From Microbacterium sp. (lineage in GTDB: Bacteria; Actinomycetota; Actinomycetes; Actinomycetales; Microbacteriaceae): a stretch of DNA of 63,940 nt. Below are positions 1 to 8,074 of this stretch, piece after piece. The translations under genes were made by a program, and so were the position numbers. Each line of letters begins with the position of its first letter. The first letter of the stretch is position 1. The stretch is taken from the NCBI RefSeq assembly GCF_026393345.1, contig NZ_JAPLAI010000041.1, positions 1-63,940 of the forward strand. Direction: 5' to 3'. The notes beneath the pieces were generated by a model that saw only the letters and a program-made list of their open reading frames with translations, did no database searches and was not told the origin of the DNA.

Positions 1-304
1 TCCGCTCGCGCCATTCGGACTCATCCCGCCATGGGAGGTAACTCACATTGGGGCTGGGCTTCACGGGGAGATACGAGCGTTCGTCGCGAGCCCGCGTCCA
101 GGCAGCCTTGTCTATGACGGAAAGATTGACGGTGAACTTCACGAGTTCTCGCGTGCTCGAGTCGGATGACTGGATGCCTATCTGGGCGAAGTACCTCTCG
201 CTGGGCAGGCTGAATTTGCGCTCGGTTCCACGAAACCCCAACTCTCGCAGTTGGGGCGCGAGATCCTCGCGGAGGGCCTGCTTCAGCTGATCTTGTGCGT
301 TCAC
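1..304 (-). CDS. DUF4304 domain protein, 3' end beyond the window
   Basis: This reading frame runs off the left edge, so only the first 101 codons are visible. It opens with GTG at 304, with AGGAAG about 8 nt upstream as ribosome binding site. The visible protein has an N-terminal segment ending in RELGFRG, an RKFSLPS stretch, an IGIQSSDSS stretch and the hallmark FTVNLSV strand. These match the start of DUF4304 proteins, a family of unknown role common in actinobacterial accessory regions. It follows the lipoprotein gene on the same strand with a 118-nt gap. No function can be assigned beyond the family. An overlapping frame on the same strand (21-341) has no family resemblance and was discarded. 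Confidence 0.75.
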   Translation of the reverse strand, partial: MNAQDQLKQALREDLAPQLRELGFRGTERKFSLPSERYFAQIGIQSSDSSTRELVKFTVNLSVIDKAAWTRARDERSYLPVKPSPNVSYLPWRDESEWRER

Positions 305-422
305 GAATCGGCTTCCTGGTCAGGTCACGGCCGGCTGCCATGGACTTGCCGTGGTGCGCCCCGTGGACAATGTGTGCGGCGCAGTAGATGTTGTCGTCAG
401 CGTCACCGTCGTGGCCTACGGT

Positions 423-776
423 TCAGCCACTGCAATTCACGCCCAGGGGCTGCACGACCACGCAGTCGTGCCTTGCCGGGTCGTAGTACTCGACGCCCTG
501 AGGCAGGACGGGGCCTGGCTCGCCTATCAGCGCGCGATAGTCATTTGGGCACCCCTCGGTGCCGGAGCACTCAAAACCGTCTGGATAGATGAGCCAGGGC
601 GAGGAAACACGCGCCCACTCGGGTAGCTCCGTGAGGTACTCCGGAGTCTGCGTGACGGTCGGCGTTGGCGACGGGGGTGCCGCTTGCGGCTCAGCCGATC
701 CGGCGCACCCTGCAAGCGCGCTGGTGGCTAGGACGAGCGCAGCGACGGTAGTGGTCAGCCTGGCGGCGCGAAGCAT
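423..776 (-). CDS. Small secreted lipoprotein, function unknown
   Basis: The 117-residue product has a lipoprotein signal peptide: a basic start (MLRAAR), a hydrophobic stretch and the lipobox LAGC with the lipidated cysteine at residue 24. A Pro/Thr-rich linker follows (TPTVTQTP), then a compact domain with four further cysteines (FECSGTEGC, HDC, VNC) that could form two disulfides outside the cell. A start nine codons further upstream (803) is possible, but it would place non-signal residues before the basic region, so 776 is preferred. No known family was recognised. It is probably anchored to the outer face of the membrane. The adjacent DUF4304 gene suggests a small accessory region. Confidence 0.7.
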   Translation of the reverse strand: MLRAARLTTTVAALVLATSALAGCAGSAEPQAAPPSPTPTVTQTPEYLTELPEWARVSSPWLIYPDGFECSGTEGCPNDYRALIGEPGPVLPQGVEYYDPARHDCVVVQPLGVNCSG

Positions 777-863
777 GACGACATGATTACAGATGACATC
801 CATCCAACGCAGCGTCAGGTGTCGTCATCCACGTGGAAAACGGAACTCCACCGAGTTGATGTC

Positions 864-1073
864 ATGTCTCAACTCGGGCGCATCACGAACTTGCCAATAG
901 GGCCCTGGCTCCCCGGGGCGATGGCGACCTATGCGGAGAACCCGCAGTTCGTGGATCCGCGACAGTCCGTTCTGGCCTGGTGCGCCACGTGGGCCGTTGT
1001 GTGCGGCGCAGTGGGTCTTGTCATCGGCGGCACCGCCGGTGCATTCAGGGCCGCGACGCCAAGCTCCAACTAG
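864..1073 (+). CDS. Small single-span membrane protein, hypothetical
   Basis: A 69-residue frame beginning MSQLGRITNLPIGPWLPG. It has one hydrophobic helix near the C-terminus (LAWCATWAVVCGAVGLVIGG) and a short polar tail. It is divergent from the lipoprotein gene and ends 21 nt before the convergent ychF. A longer version starting at 783 is open, but its extra N-terminus looks like translated promoter DNA. There is no clear ribosome binding site. No family was recognised, and existence as a gene is moderately supported only by the membrane-helix pattern and position. Confidence 0.4.
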   Translation: MSQLGRITNLPIGPWLPGAMATYAENPQFVDPRQSVLAWCATWAVVCGAVGLVIGGTAGAFRAATPSSN

Positions 1074-1094
1074 CTCCGGGCGCTCGCCACCTGC

Positions 1095-2168
1095 TCAGAC
1101 GTTGAAACGGAACTCCACGACGTCGCCGTCCTGCATGACGTAGTCCTTGCCCTCGAGACGGGCCTTGCCCTTCGCGCGCGCCTCCTGCACGGAGCCGGTC
1201 GCGACGAGGTCGTCGAACGAGATGACTTCGGCCTTGATGAAGCCCTTCTCGAAGTCGGTGTGGATGACACCGGCCGCCTGCGGAGCCTTCCAGCCCTTGC
1301 CGATCGTCCAGGCGCGTGACTCCTTCGGGCCCGCCGTGAGGTAGGTCTGCAGGCCCAGCGTGTCGAACCCGATGCGGGCGAGCTGGTCGAGGCCGGACTC
1401 GTCCTGACCGGTCGAGGCGAGCAACTCCGCGGCATCCGCCGGGTCGAGGTCGATGAGTTCCGACTCGATCTTCGCGTCGAGGAACACCGCATTGGCGGGA
1501 GCCACGAGCGCCGCGAGCTCAGCCTTGCGGTCCGCATCCGTCAGCACCGACTCGTCGACGTTGAAAACGAAGATGAAGGGCTTCGCGGTGAGCAGGCCCA
1601 GCTCCTTGATCGGGGCGAGGTCGATCCCGGATGCGGAAAGCAGCACGCCCCGCTCGAGCGCGTCCTTCGCGGCGTTCGCGGTCTCGAGTACGGAGGCGTC
1701 GAGCTTCCGCCCGCGAACCTCCTTCTCGTACCGGTTGATCGCCTTCTCGAGCGTCTCGAGGTCGGCGAGCTGCAGCTCGGCGTTGATGGTCTCGAGGTCG
1801 TTCTTGGGGTCGACCTTGCCCTCGACGTGCACAACGTCGGAGTCGACGAAGCCGCGGACGACCTGCGCGATGGCGTCGGCCTCGCGGATGTTGGCGAGGA
1901 ACTTGTTTCCGAGCCCCTCCCCCTCGCTCGCACCGCGGACGATGCCGGCGATGTCGACGAACGACACCGCGGCGGGCAGGATCCGCTCGGAGTGGAAGAT
2001 CTCCGCGAGCGTCTCCAGACGCGGGTCGGGCAGGTTCACCACGCCGACGTTGGGCTCGATCGTCGCGAACGGGTAGTTCGCGGCGAGCACCTGGTTCTTG
2101 GTCAGCGCGTTGAACAGCGTCGACTTGCCAACATTGGGGAGACCGACGATTCCGATAGTGAGAGCCAC
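1095..2168 (-). CDS. ychF: Redox-regulated ribosome-associated ATPase YchF/OLA1
   Basis: The 357-residue protein is a full-length YchF/Obg-superfamily P-loop NTPase. The P-loop is GLPNVGKST (residues 8-16). The base-recognition loop is NVDE rather than the GTPase NKxD, the signature of the ATP-preferring YchF/OLA1 branch. A C-terminal TGS domain closes the protein ([16 protein letters not shown] region). The protein binds ribosomes and 26S/70S particles and is linked to oxidative-stress responses in other bacteria. The GTG start lies 8 nt downstream of TAGACT, so the mRNA may be leaderless. It follows the methyltransferase on the same strand with a 36-nt gap but appears to have its own promoter. 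Confidence 0.97.
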   Translation of the reverse strand: MALTIGIVGLPNVGKSTLFNALTKNQVLAANYPFATIEPNVGVVNLPDPRLETLAEIFHSERILPAAVSFVDIAGIVRGASEGEGLGNKFLANIREADAIAQVVRGFVDSDVVHVEGKVDPKNDLETINAELQLADLETLEKAINRYEKEVRGRKLDASVLETANAAKDALERGVLLSASGIDLAPIKELGLLTAKPFIFVFNVDESVLTDADRKAELAALVAPANAVFLDAKIESELIDLDPADAAELLASTGQDESGLDQLARIGFDTLGLQTYLTAGPKESRAWTIGKGWKAPQAAGVIHTDFEKGFIKAEVISFDDLVATGSVQEARAKGKARLEGKDYVMQDGDVVEFRFNV

Positions 2169-2204
2169 GAGAGTCCAGTCTAGGCGGCGGATGCGGAGCG
2201 GCTT

Positions 2205-2951
2205 CTACGGACGGATGCTGCGGAACGCATGCGTCACGTACGGCAGGTCGACCGTCGCATTCCCCACCGCTCCGATCTCGTCGCACAGCTCGACGAGCGC
2301 CTGCTCGATCCGCGCCCGTTCGGCCGGTGCCGCGGTGATCACGTAGCTGCGCGAGCGGGCCATGGCGAGCAGATCCTCGCGGGTCATCCGGCGCGACCAG
2401 CGCCACTCCTGCCGATCCAACCCGGCGAACGGCGCACCGACAGCAGGACCGCCGGAGGCGAGAAGCTCCTCGGCGTGGCTACCGTGCATCGCCGCAGTGA
2501 GCCGCCGCACCCAGTCGACGCTCTCGTCACGGATGTTCCAGATCAGCCCGAGGACCCCGCCGCGGCGGAGCACACGCCCCGCCTCTGCGGACGCGGCGGC
2601 GACGTCGACCCAATGCCACGCCTGGCCGAAGACGACCGCATCCGCGCCCGCGTCGGGTAGCGGAAGCGACTCGGCGCGTCCGAGGAGGGCCGGGATGCTC
2701 GGAAGATTCGCCCGGAGGTTCTCGAGCATGCCGGGGTCGGGATCGACAGCCGTGACCTCGGCACCGAGGTCGATCAGTGCGCGAGTGAGCTTGCCGGTGC
2801 CGGCGCCGACGTCTACGACGCGGACGCCCGTGCTCTCGCCGGCGGGCTGCAGCATCCATCGAACCGCATCCGTCGGGTAGGACGGACGCCCCGCCTCATA
2901 GGTCTCGGCGACGACGCCGAACGACGTGGACATCTCTTCGCGGCTGGTCAT
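2205..2951 (-). CDS. Class I SAM-dependent methyltransferase
   Basis: The 248-residue protein carries the Rossmann motif I VVDVGAGTGKLT (about residues 45-56), an acidic motif (TAVDPD), and a motif with PDAGADAVVFGQAWHW typical of the UbiE/Coq5-like Methyltransf_11 group. The substrate cannot be read from sequence. The ATG at 2951 follows TAGGGT by exactly 6 nt, a classic actinobacterial leaderless start. It is the first gene before ychF on the minus strand, with no evident functional link. Confidence 0.85.
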   Translation of the reverse strand: MTSREEMSTSFGVVAETYEAGRPSYPTDAVRWMLQPAGESTGVRVVDVGAGTGKLTRALIDLGAEVTAVDPDPGMLENLRANLPSIPALLGRAESLPLPDAGADAVVFGQAWHWVDVAAASAEAGRVLRRGGVLGLIWNIRDESVDWVRRLTAAMHGSHAEELLASGGPAVGAPFAGLDRQEWRWSRRMTREDLLAMARSRSYVITAAPAERARIEQALVELCDEIGAVGNATVDLPYVTHAFRSIRP

Positions 2952-3020
2952 GGGCCGACCCTACGCCTGGTGAATGCCACCCCCTTTCGCGACCGCAGCT
3001 GCGGTCCTAAGGTTCGGCAC

Positions 3021-3182
3021 ATGACGGAACATCTGGAACTCGAGCAGACGGTCGCACAGGTCCGCGCACGTCTGTCCACCCTCACCCCCGGCACCACCGA
3101 GCATCATGAAGAACACGAGCGGCTCACGCATCTGATGTCGGCACTGACGCGCGTGCGCGAGCAATCCACGAGCGGCGGCTGA
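3021..3182 (+). CDS. Leaderless 53-residue hypothetical protein
   Basis: A short protein starting MTEHLELEQTVAQ, rich in charged residues and predicted to be an all-helical coiled coil (heptad-like Leu/Val spacing, HHEEHERL segment). The ATG is preceded by TAAGGT with a 7-nt spacer, fitting a leaderless transcript divergent from the methyltransferase gene. An earlier in-frame start at 2970 would put the promoter inside the gene. No family was recognised. Confidence 0.5.
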   Translation: MTEHLELEQTVAQVRARLSTLTPGTTEHHEEHERLTHLMSALTRVREQSTSGG

Positions 3183-3259
3183 CCCCGCATCCGGTCCGAC
3201 GCGCCGCTTCCTCGGCGTGCCTGCGCGGTCTTTGTGACCGGGGCGGTGAGTCTGGTGTC

Positions 3260-3850
3260 GTGCCACTGGATTTCACCGCGATCGACTTCGAAACCGCGAA
3301 TGCGTCCAGCGCCTCCGCCTGTAGCGTGGGCCTCGCCCGTGTCCGCGCCGGGGTCATCGTCGAGACGGCTGGCTGGCTCATCCGCCCGCCGGCCGGGCAC
3401 GACACCTTCTTCGAGCTGAACGTCGGCATCCACGGCATCCGGCCGCAAGACGTGATCGGTGCGAAGAGCTGGAGCGAGCAGCTCGACGACCTCATCACCT
3501 TCACCGGCGACGACGTGCTCGTCGCCCACAACGCCGGGTTCGATATGGCGGTGCTCCGCCGCGCCTGCGAAGCGACCGGCGACCCGTGCCCGCCGTACCG
3601 GTATGCATGCAGCCTGCAGGTGTCGCGCAAGATCTACCAGTTGCCCTCGCACCGGCTTCCCGCGGTGGCCGCCCACGCCGGCTTCGGCGATTTCGCCCAC
3701 CACGACGCGACGGCGGATGCGGCCGCCTGTGCCCACATCATGGTGCACGCGGCGCGCACCCAGGGAGCGGCCGACATCGACGAACTCGCCGCACTCTGCG
3801 GCATCAAGGTGGGCGTCATCGTCCCCACCGCCGTGCCCGTCGCCGCCTGA
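3260..3850 (+). CDS. DEDDh 3'-5' exonuclease domain protein
   Basis: The 196-residue protein is a stand-alone RNase T/DNA polymerase III epsilon-type exonuclease. Exo I is visible as IDFETAN (D9, E11), Exo II as HNAGFDMAVL, and Exo III as the HHDATADA segment with the general-base histidine and last aspartate. No BRCT or UvrC-like domain is attached. It probably trims DNA or RNA 3' ends in repair, or acts as a proofreading factor. The GTG start follows the degenerate box GAGTCT by 6 nt. The next gene on the same strand is rmuC, after a 239-nt gap containing a palindromic repeat. Confidence 0.88.
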   Translation: MPLDFTAIDFETANASSASACSVGLARVRAGVIVETAGWLIRPPAGHDTFFELNVGIHGIRPQDVIGAKSWSEQLDDLITFTGDDVLVAHNAGFDMAVLRRACEATGDPCPPYRYACSLQVSRKIYQLPSHRLPAVAAHAGFGDFAHHDATADAAACAHIMVHAARTQGAADIDELAALCGIKVGVIVPTAVPVAA

Positions 3851-3960
3851 GGTCTCTCCTCCCCTCTGCGACTCGCCCCGCCTCTCCTCGGCCTCTGCGC
3901 CTCGCCCCGCCTCTCCTCGCTCTCTTCACCGCGACCTCGCGTGCCCGCATCCCCCGCGCG

Positions 3961-4040
3961 CATGTCCCGAATTCTGCAGAACATGTCCCACTTTCTGCCG
4001 CTCTGGGCAGGTCATAACGGCAGAAAGTGGGACACGCTCA
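3961..4040. repeat. Dispersed palindromic element, copy 1
   Basis: This gene-free stretch between the exonuclease and rmuC holds a perfect 17-bp inverted repeat: TGTCCCACTTTCTGCCG at 3984-4000 and its complement at 4018-4034, with a 17-nt loop. A further CATGTCCCGAA module lies on the left (3960-3970). The same architecture recurs in opposite orientation at 51165-51242 with different loop bases. There is no T-tract after the stem, so a simple terminator is less likely than a REP/MITE-like element. Confidence 0.8.
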
Positions 4041-4089
4041 TCGGCGCGGTGCGGCGGCCGATGTCAGTGGCCCTGGGCAGACTGGCGAC

Positions 4090-5460
4090 ATGGACATCAC
4101 CGGTGTGATCGCGATCGCGTTGATCTGTGTGCTGATCGGCGCCGCGGGCGGGTGGCTCGCGGCATCGGCGAGAGCCGCGACCGCGCGGGCGACGGATGCG
4201 GCACGCATCGCCGCCGCCGAAGCCACCGCCCGCGCTGCCGAAGGGCAGCTGGCGCAGGCCCGCAGCGAACGCGAGGCACAGTACGAGCGCGAGGCGCGCG
4301 AGCAGTCCGTGCTCCGTGCGCTCGCGCCGGTGCGGGAGAGCCTGTTCGACATGCAGCGGAAGGTCGAAGACCTCGAGCGCGACCGGCAGTCGCAGTTCGG
4401 CGCGCTGGCCGAGCAACTGCGCCGCGCGCAGGAGTCCGACGAGTCGCTGCGACGCACCACCGACTCGCTCGCGAGCGCGCTTCGTTCCTCCAGCGCGCGG
4501 GGCGTGTGGGGCGAGACCCAGCTGCGGCGCATCGTCGAGGCCGCCGGCCTCACTCGGCACGTCGACTTCGACCTGCAGTCCGGCATGTCCTCGGATGCCG
4601 GCGCCGGGCGCCCCGACATGGTCGTACGTCTCCCCGGCGGCAAGGCGATCGCGGTGGATGCGAAGGTGCCGCTGGACGCGTTCCTCGAAGCATCCGAGAT
4701 CTCGGACGCGGCCACCGGCGCCGATGGCGCACGGCGCACGGCGCTCCTGTCCAAGCATGTGAAGGCACTCCGCGCGCACATCGACGCTCTGGCGAAGCGT
4801 GCGTATTGGACCGGCCTCGACGCCAGTCCGGAGTTCGTCGTCTGCTTCCTGCCGAGCGAATCGCTGCTGTCGACGGCGCTCGATTCCGATCCTGGCCTGC
4901 TCGACTACGCTTTCGGCCGCCGGGTTGCCCTCGCCTCCCCCGTGAACCTGTGGGCCGTGCTCAAGACCGTCGCGTACACCTGGACGCAGGAGGCCGTGTC
5001 CGAACAAGCTCGGGAACTCTTCACCCTGGGTAACCAGCTCTACGACCGGCTCGGCAGCATGGTGGGCCACGTCGACGACCTGCGGCGCGGACTCGAGCGC
5101 ACCGTCGACAGTTACAACAGGTTCGTCGGCTCGCTGGAGACCCGAGTCCTGGTGAGCGCGCGACGCTTCCCCGGGGTGGATGAGACGCGCCTCGCCGCCA
5201 CGGACGCCCCGCCGACGGTGGAGCAGCGTCCGCGGGCGCTCAGTGCGCCGGAGTTCTCCGCGGCGATGGATGCCACCGCGGAGCGGATCGACGCCGGTAC
5301 GGCGGCGGGAAACCCCGTCGAGTCCGGTACGGATGCGGTGAACCCCGTCGATGCCGCTGAGCCGATCGTCGAGCCCGGCGTCATGCCGGATGCCGACGGG
5401 GCCGCAGCCGCCACCGAGGACGAGACGTCAGGGGTTATGCGCCACCCGGCACGAAGCTGA
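4090..5460 (+). CDS. rmuC: DNA recombination protein RmuC
   Basis: The 456-residue protein has an N-terminal membrane helix (about residues 3-25, ITGVIAIALICVLIGAAGG). A long Ala/Arg/Glu-rich coiled coil follows (about 30-135), then the RmuC nuclease-like domain with RGVWGETQLRRI, GRPDMVVRLPGGK and the AVDAKVPLDAF core related to PD-(D/E)xK nucleases. The C-terminal 100 residues are low-complexity and acidic. RmuC limits recombination-mediated inversions. ATG at 4090 is chosen because it places the helix at the very N-terminus; upstream in-frame codons lie in the intergenic repeat. CAGACT stands 6 nt before the ATG. Its last 26 nt overlap the convergent small membrane protein gene. Confidence 0.93.
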   Translation: MDITGVIAIALICVLIGAAGGWLAASARAATARATDAARIAAAEATARAAEGQLAQARSEREAQYEREAREQSVLRALAPVRESLFDMQRKVEDLERDRQSQFGALAEQLRRAQESDESLRRTTDSLASALRSSSARGVWGETQLRRIVEAAGLTRHVDFDLQSGMSSDAGAGRPDMVVRLPGGKAIAVDAKVPLDAFLEASEISDAATGADGARRTALLSKHVKALRAHIDALAKRAYWTGLDASPEFVVCFLPSESLLSTALDSDPGLLDYAFGRRVALASPVNLWAVLKTVAYTWTQEAVSEQARELFTLGNQLYDRLGSMVGHVDDLRRGLERTVDSYNRFVGSLETRVLVSARRFPGVDETRLAATDAPPTVEQRPRALSAPEFSAAMDATAERIDAGTAAGNPVESGTDAVNPVDAAEPIVEPGVMPDADGAAAATEDETSGVMRHPARS

Positions 5461-5683
5461 ACAGCACAATCACGATCGCCGAGACGGCGACGAAGGCGCC
5501 AACCATCCACCACGGGCTGGTCTGCTGACCCTCCTCGCGGCGGACGCGGAACAAGACGTCCGGCCGGCGGGCCGGGTCGATCGGATGGGTCGGGGCCGGT
5601 GCGGCGCCGTGCGACGCCAACGCGTTCGCGACCACCGCATGCGCCCCGGTGCGGGGTGCGGAATCGTTCGCCGGATCAACCAC
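5435..5683 (-). CDS. Small C-tail-anchored membrane protein
   Basis: An 82-residue protein with a polar, Ala/Pro-rich N-terminus, a basic stretch (FRVRREEG) and a single C-terminal membrane helix (PWWMVGAFVAVSAIVIVLFSF). The GTG start has AGAGGGA upstream. Its 3' end overlaps the 3' end of rmuC by 26 nt in a tail-to-tail arrangement. Short proteins of this type are common beside glpX in Microbacteriaceae by memory, but no function is known. Confidence 0.6.
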   Translation of the reverse strand: MVDPANDSAPRTGAHAVVANALASHGAAPAPTHPIDPARRPDVLFRVRREEGQQTSPWWMVGAFVAVSAIVIVLFSFVPGGA

Positions 5684-5776
5684 GCGGATCCCTCTTCTCG
5701 CTCAGCCCACGGACAGACGCCGAAGAGCGGCGTCGTCGTCCATTCTGCCAGAGTCACGAGGGCGTACCCGGGAGGT

Positions 5777-5796
5777 TGACACCCGCGGAGGTGTCA
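5777..5796 (-). terminator. Possible weak terminator after glpX
   Basis: A 7-bp stem (TGACACC and GGTGTCA) with a 6-nt loop lies 18 nt beyond the glpX stop. There is no T-run after it, so termination is only plausible. Confidence 0.35.
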
Positions 5797-5813
5797 GGTG
5801 AGTCGCGCGGGGG

Positions 5814-6800
5814 TCAGAGCCACTTCGAGACGAGGTGGTCTGAGGTGATCCGTCGCAGCGTCCCCGATGCACCGCGGAGCACGACGCTCTCGGTATAGAC
5901 GTAGCCGTTCTCACGACGGACACCGGCGACCAGCTGACCATCGGTTACACCCGTGGCGACGAAGATCGTGTTCTTCCCGGTGACGAGCTCATCGGCCTCG
6001 TAGACGTAGTCCATCTTCAGGCCCGCATCGATGCCGCGTTGCTTCTCATCATCCGTCTGCGGCCACAGCCGCCCCTGGATGTGGCCGCCGAGGGCCTTGA
6101 TGGCGCAGGCGGTGACGATGCCCTCCGGGCTCCCGCCGATCCCGACGCACATGTCGGTGCGCGCGTCATGGCGAGCGGCGTTGATGCCCCCGGCGACGTC
6201 GCCGTCGGACATCAGGCGGGTACCGGCCCCGGCTTCGCGGATCTCCTGGATGAGCTGCTCGTGACGCGGACGGTGGAGCACGGAGACGACGAGCTCGTCG
6301 ACCGGCTTGCCGAGCGCCTTCGCGAGCAGTCGGATGTTCTCGCCGATGGGGAGGCGGATGTCGACGACGCCGACACCGGCGGGGCCGGTGACGAGCTTGT
6401 CCATGTAGAACACGCTCGATGCGTCGAGCATGGTGCCGCGGTCCGAGACCGCCAGCACCGACAGGGCGTTGTTGCGGCCCGCCGCGGTCAGCGACGTGCC
6501 GTCGATCGGGTCCACCGCGATGTCGCACTGCGGGCCGCGGCCGGTGCCGACGTGCTCGCCGTTGTAGAGCATCGGGGCGTTGTCCTTCTCGCCCTCACCG
6601 ATGACGATCACGCCGTCGAAGTCAACGGTGGTGAGGAACGCACGCATCGCGTCGACTGCGGCACCGTCAGCCGCCTCCTTCTGGCCACGGCCGATGAAGG
6701 GCACGGAACGGATCGCCGCGGCCTCCGTCGCTCGCACCAGCTCAAGGGCCAGGTTTCGGTCGGGATGCAGCGGACTCATGTCGGCGGTCAGACTCACCAT
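5814..6800 (-). CDS. glpX: Class II fructose-1,6-bisphosphatase
   Basis: The 328-residue protein is a GlpX-type phosphatase that hydrolyses fructose-1,6-bisphosphate in gluconeogenesis. The lithium-sensitive phosphatase signature DPIDGTSLTAAGRNNA is present, together with IGEGEKDNAPMLYNGE, which supplies metal-binding acidic residues. GlpX is the usual and often only FBPase in actinobacteria. The ATG at 6800 sits 6 nt after TAGGCT, giving a leaderless transcript. It is divergent from fba, which performs the adjacent step. Confidence 0.97.
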   Translation of the reverse strand: MVSLTADMSPLHPDRNLALELVRATEAAAIRSVPFIGRGQKEAADGAAVDAMRAFLTTVDFDGVIVIGEGEKDNAPMLYNGEHVGTGRGPQCDIAVDPIDGTSLTAAGRNNALSVLAVSDRGTMLDASSVFYMDKLVTGPAGVGVVDIRLPIGENIRLLAKALGKPVDELVVSVLHRPRHEQLIQEIREAGAGTRLMSDGDVAGGINAARHDARTDMCVGIGGSPEGIVTACAIKALGGHIQGRLWPQTDDEKQRGIDAGLKMDYVYEADELVTGKNTIFVATGVTDGQLVAGVRRENGYVYTESVVLRGASGTLRRITSDHLVSKWL

Positions 6801-6954
6801 GGCGCCAGCCTAACCACGGCGGGGGGCGCCAAGCTCGTCTTTCCGACCACGAACAGGGAAGGAATCGTGAATCTTTCGCGCTTGTCATGTGCCCCCGAGC
6901 ACCTGTCGATCACGGCACCCGGGTCGGCGCCGAGCCGCTTCGCTAGAGTGGCGA

Positions 6955-6984
6955 GTGGAGATCCACAGACTTATAAGGAGCTGA
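6955..6984 (+). CDS. Upstream mini-ORF before fba (VEIHRLIRS)
   Basis: TAGAGT (6944-6949) is followed after 5 nt by GTG and nine sense codons. The TGA ends one base before the fba ATG (TGAcATG), and the fba ribosome binding site lies inside the mini-ORF. Transcription from this box would start at or next to the GTG, so translation could begin leaderless and couple to fba. Inferred from sequence only. Confidence 0.45.
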   Translation: MEIHRLIRS

Positions 6985-6985
6985 C

Positions 6986-8014
6986 ATGCCTGTCGCCACC
7001 CCCGAGCAGTATGCCGAGATGCTGGACCGCGCCAAGACCGGTGGCTTCGCCTACCCGGCCATCAACGTGGCCAGCTCGCAGTCGATCAACGCCGTGCTGC
7101 AGGGGCTGACCGAAGCCGGTTCCGACGGCATCGTCCAGGTCACCACGGGCGGTGCCGACTACTTCGCCGGCCACACCGTCAAGGGCCGCGCCACCGGCGC
7201 CCTCGCCATGGCGAAGTTCGCGACCGAGGTTGCCAAGAACTACCCCATCACCATCGCGCTGCACACCGATCACTGCCCGAAGCCGGCGCTCGAGGACTTC
7301 GTGCTGCCGCTGATCGCGGCATCCGAAGAGGTCGTCGCCGACGGCGGCAACCCGATCTTCCAGTCCCACATGTGGGACGGCTCGGCCGTGCCGCTCGCCG
7401 AGAACATCGAGATTGCCAAGGAGCTCCTCCCCCGTCTGAAGGCGATCAACGCGATCCTCGAGGTCGAGATCGGCGTCGTCGGCGGCGAAGAGGACGGCGT
7501 GAAGCACGAGGGCACGAACGACGCGCTCTACACGACCACGGGCGACGTCGCGCAGGTCGTCGAGGCGCTCGGTCTCGGCGACGCCGGCCGCTGGATCGCC
7601 GCGCTGACCTTCGGCAACGTGCACGGTGTGTACAAGCCCGGCAACGTGAAGCTGAAGCCGGAACTGCTCGGCGAGATCCAGGCCGGCATCGCCGCGACCT
7701 TCGGCACCGGGGAAAAGCCCCTCGACCTCGTCTTCCACGGCGGCAGCGGCTCGACCGATGAGGAGATCGCCCTCGCGGTCGCCAACGGCGTGGTGAAGAT
7801 GAACATCGACACCGACACCCAGTATGCGTTCACGCGTTCGGTCGCCGGCTTCATGTTCAGCAACTACGACGGTGTGCTCAAGATCGACGGCGAGGTGGGC
7901 AACAAGAAGGCCTACGACCCGCGCGCCTGGGGCAAGGTGGCCGAGTCGGCCATGGCCGCCCGCGTCATCGAGGCGACCCGTCAGCTCGGCTCGTACGGCA
8001 AGAGCCAGTCCTGA
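6986..8014 (+). CDS. fba: Class II fructose-bisphosphate aldolase
   Basis: The 342-residue protein is a zinc-dependent aldolase that cleaves or condenses fructose-1,6-bisphosphate with DHAP and glyceraldehyde-3-phosphate. Visible landmarks are the zinc-ligand motif LHTDHCPKP, the phosphate-binding FHGGSGS loop, a second histidine region around HGVYKPGN and the NIDTDTQYAF motif of the type A class II family. AAGGAG precedes the ATG by about 6 nt. A tiny upstream ORF ends one base before the start. A strong terminator follows. Confidence 0.97.
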   Translation: MPVATPEQYAEMLDRAKTGGFAYPAINVASSQSINAVLQGLTEAGSDGIVQVTTGGADYFAGHTVKGRATGALAMAKFATEVAKNYPITIALHTDHCPKPALEDFVLPLIAASEEVVADGGNPIFQSHMWDGSAVPLAENIEIAKELLPRLKAINAILEVEIGVVGGEEDGVKHEGTNDALYTTTGDVAQVVEALGLGDAGRWIAALTFGNVHGVYKPGNVKLKPELLGEIQAGIAATFGTGEKPLDLVFHGGSGSTDEEIALAVANGVVKMNIDTDTQYAFTRSVAGFMFSNYDGVLKIDGEVGNKKAYDPRAWGKVAESAMAARVIEATRQLGSYGKSQS

Positions 8015-8027
8015 TCTGAGATCACCG

Positions 8028-8063
8028 AACGGATGCCGCGACCCCCGGGTTGCGGCATCCGTT
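8028..8063 (+). terminator. Terminator between fba and the convergent MOSC gene
   Basis: A 12-bp perfect stem (AACGGATGCCGC and its complement) with a 12-nt loop lies 14 nt after the fba stop. It is placed to serve both convergent genes. Confidence 0.75.
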
Positions 8064-8074
8064 GCGTTAACGAG

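Noticed and set aside
3984..4034. Simple Rho-independent terminator for the exonuclease gene
   Set aside because: No T-tract, a 17-nt loop, and a near-identical copy elsewhere in opposite orientation.
5702..5740. Mini-ORF (MDDDAALRRLSVG) before the small membrane gene at 5683
   Set aside because: The box GACTCT is a poor -10 match and the stop lies 18 nt from the gene, so it is not clearly part of the mini-ORF series.
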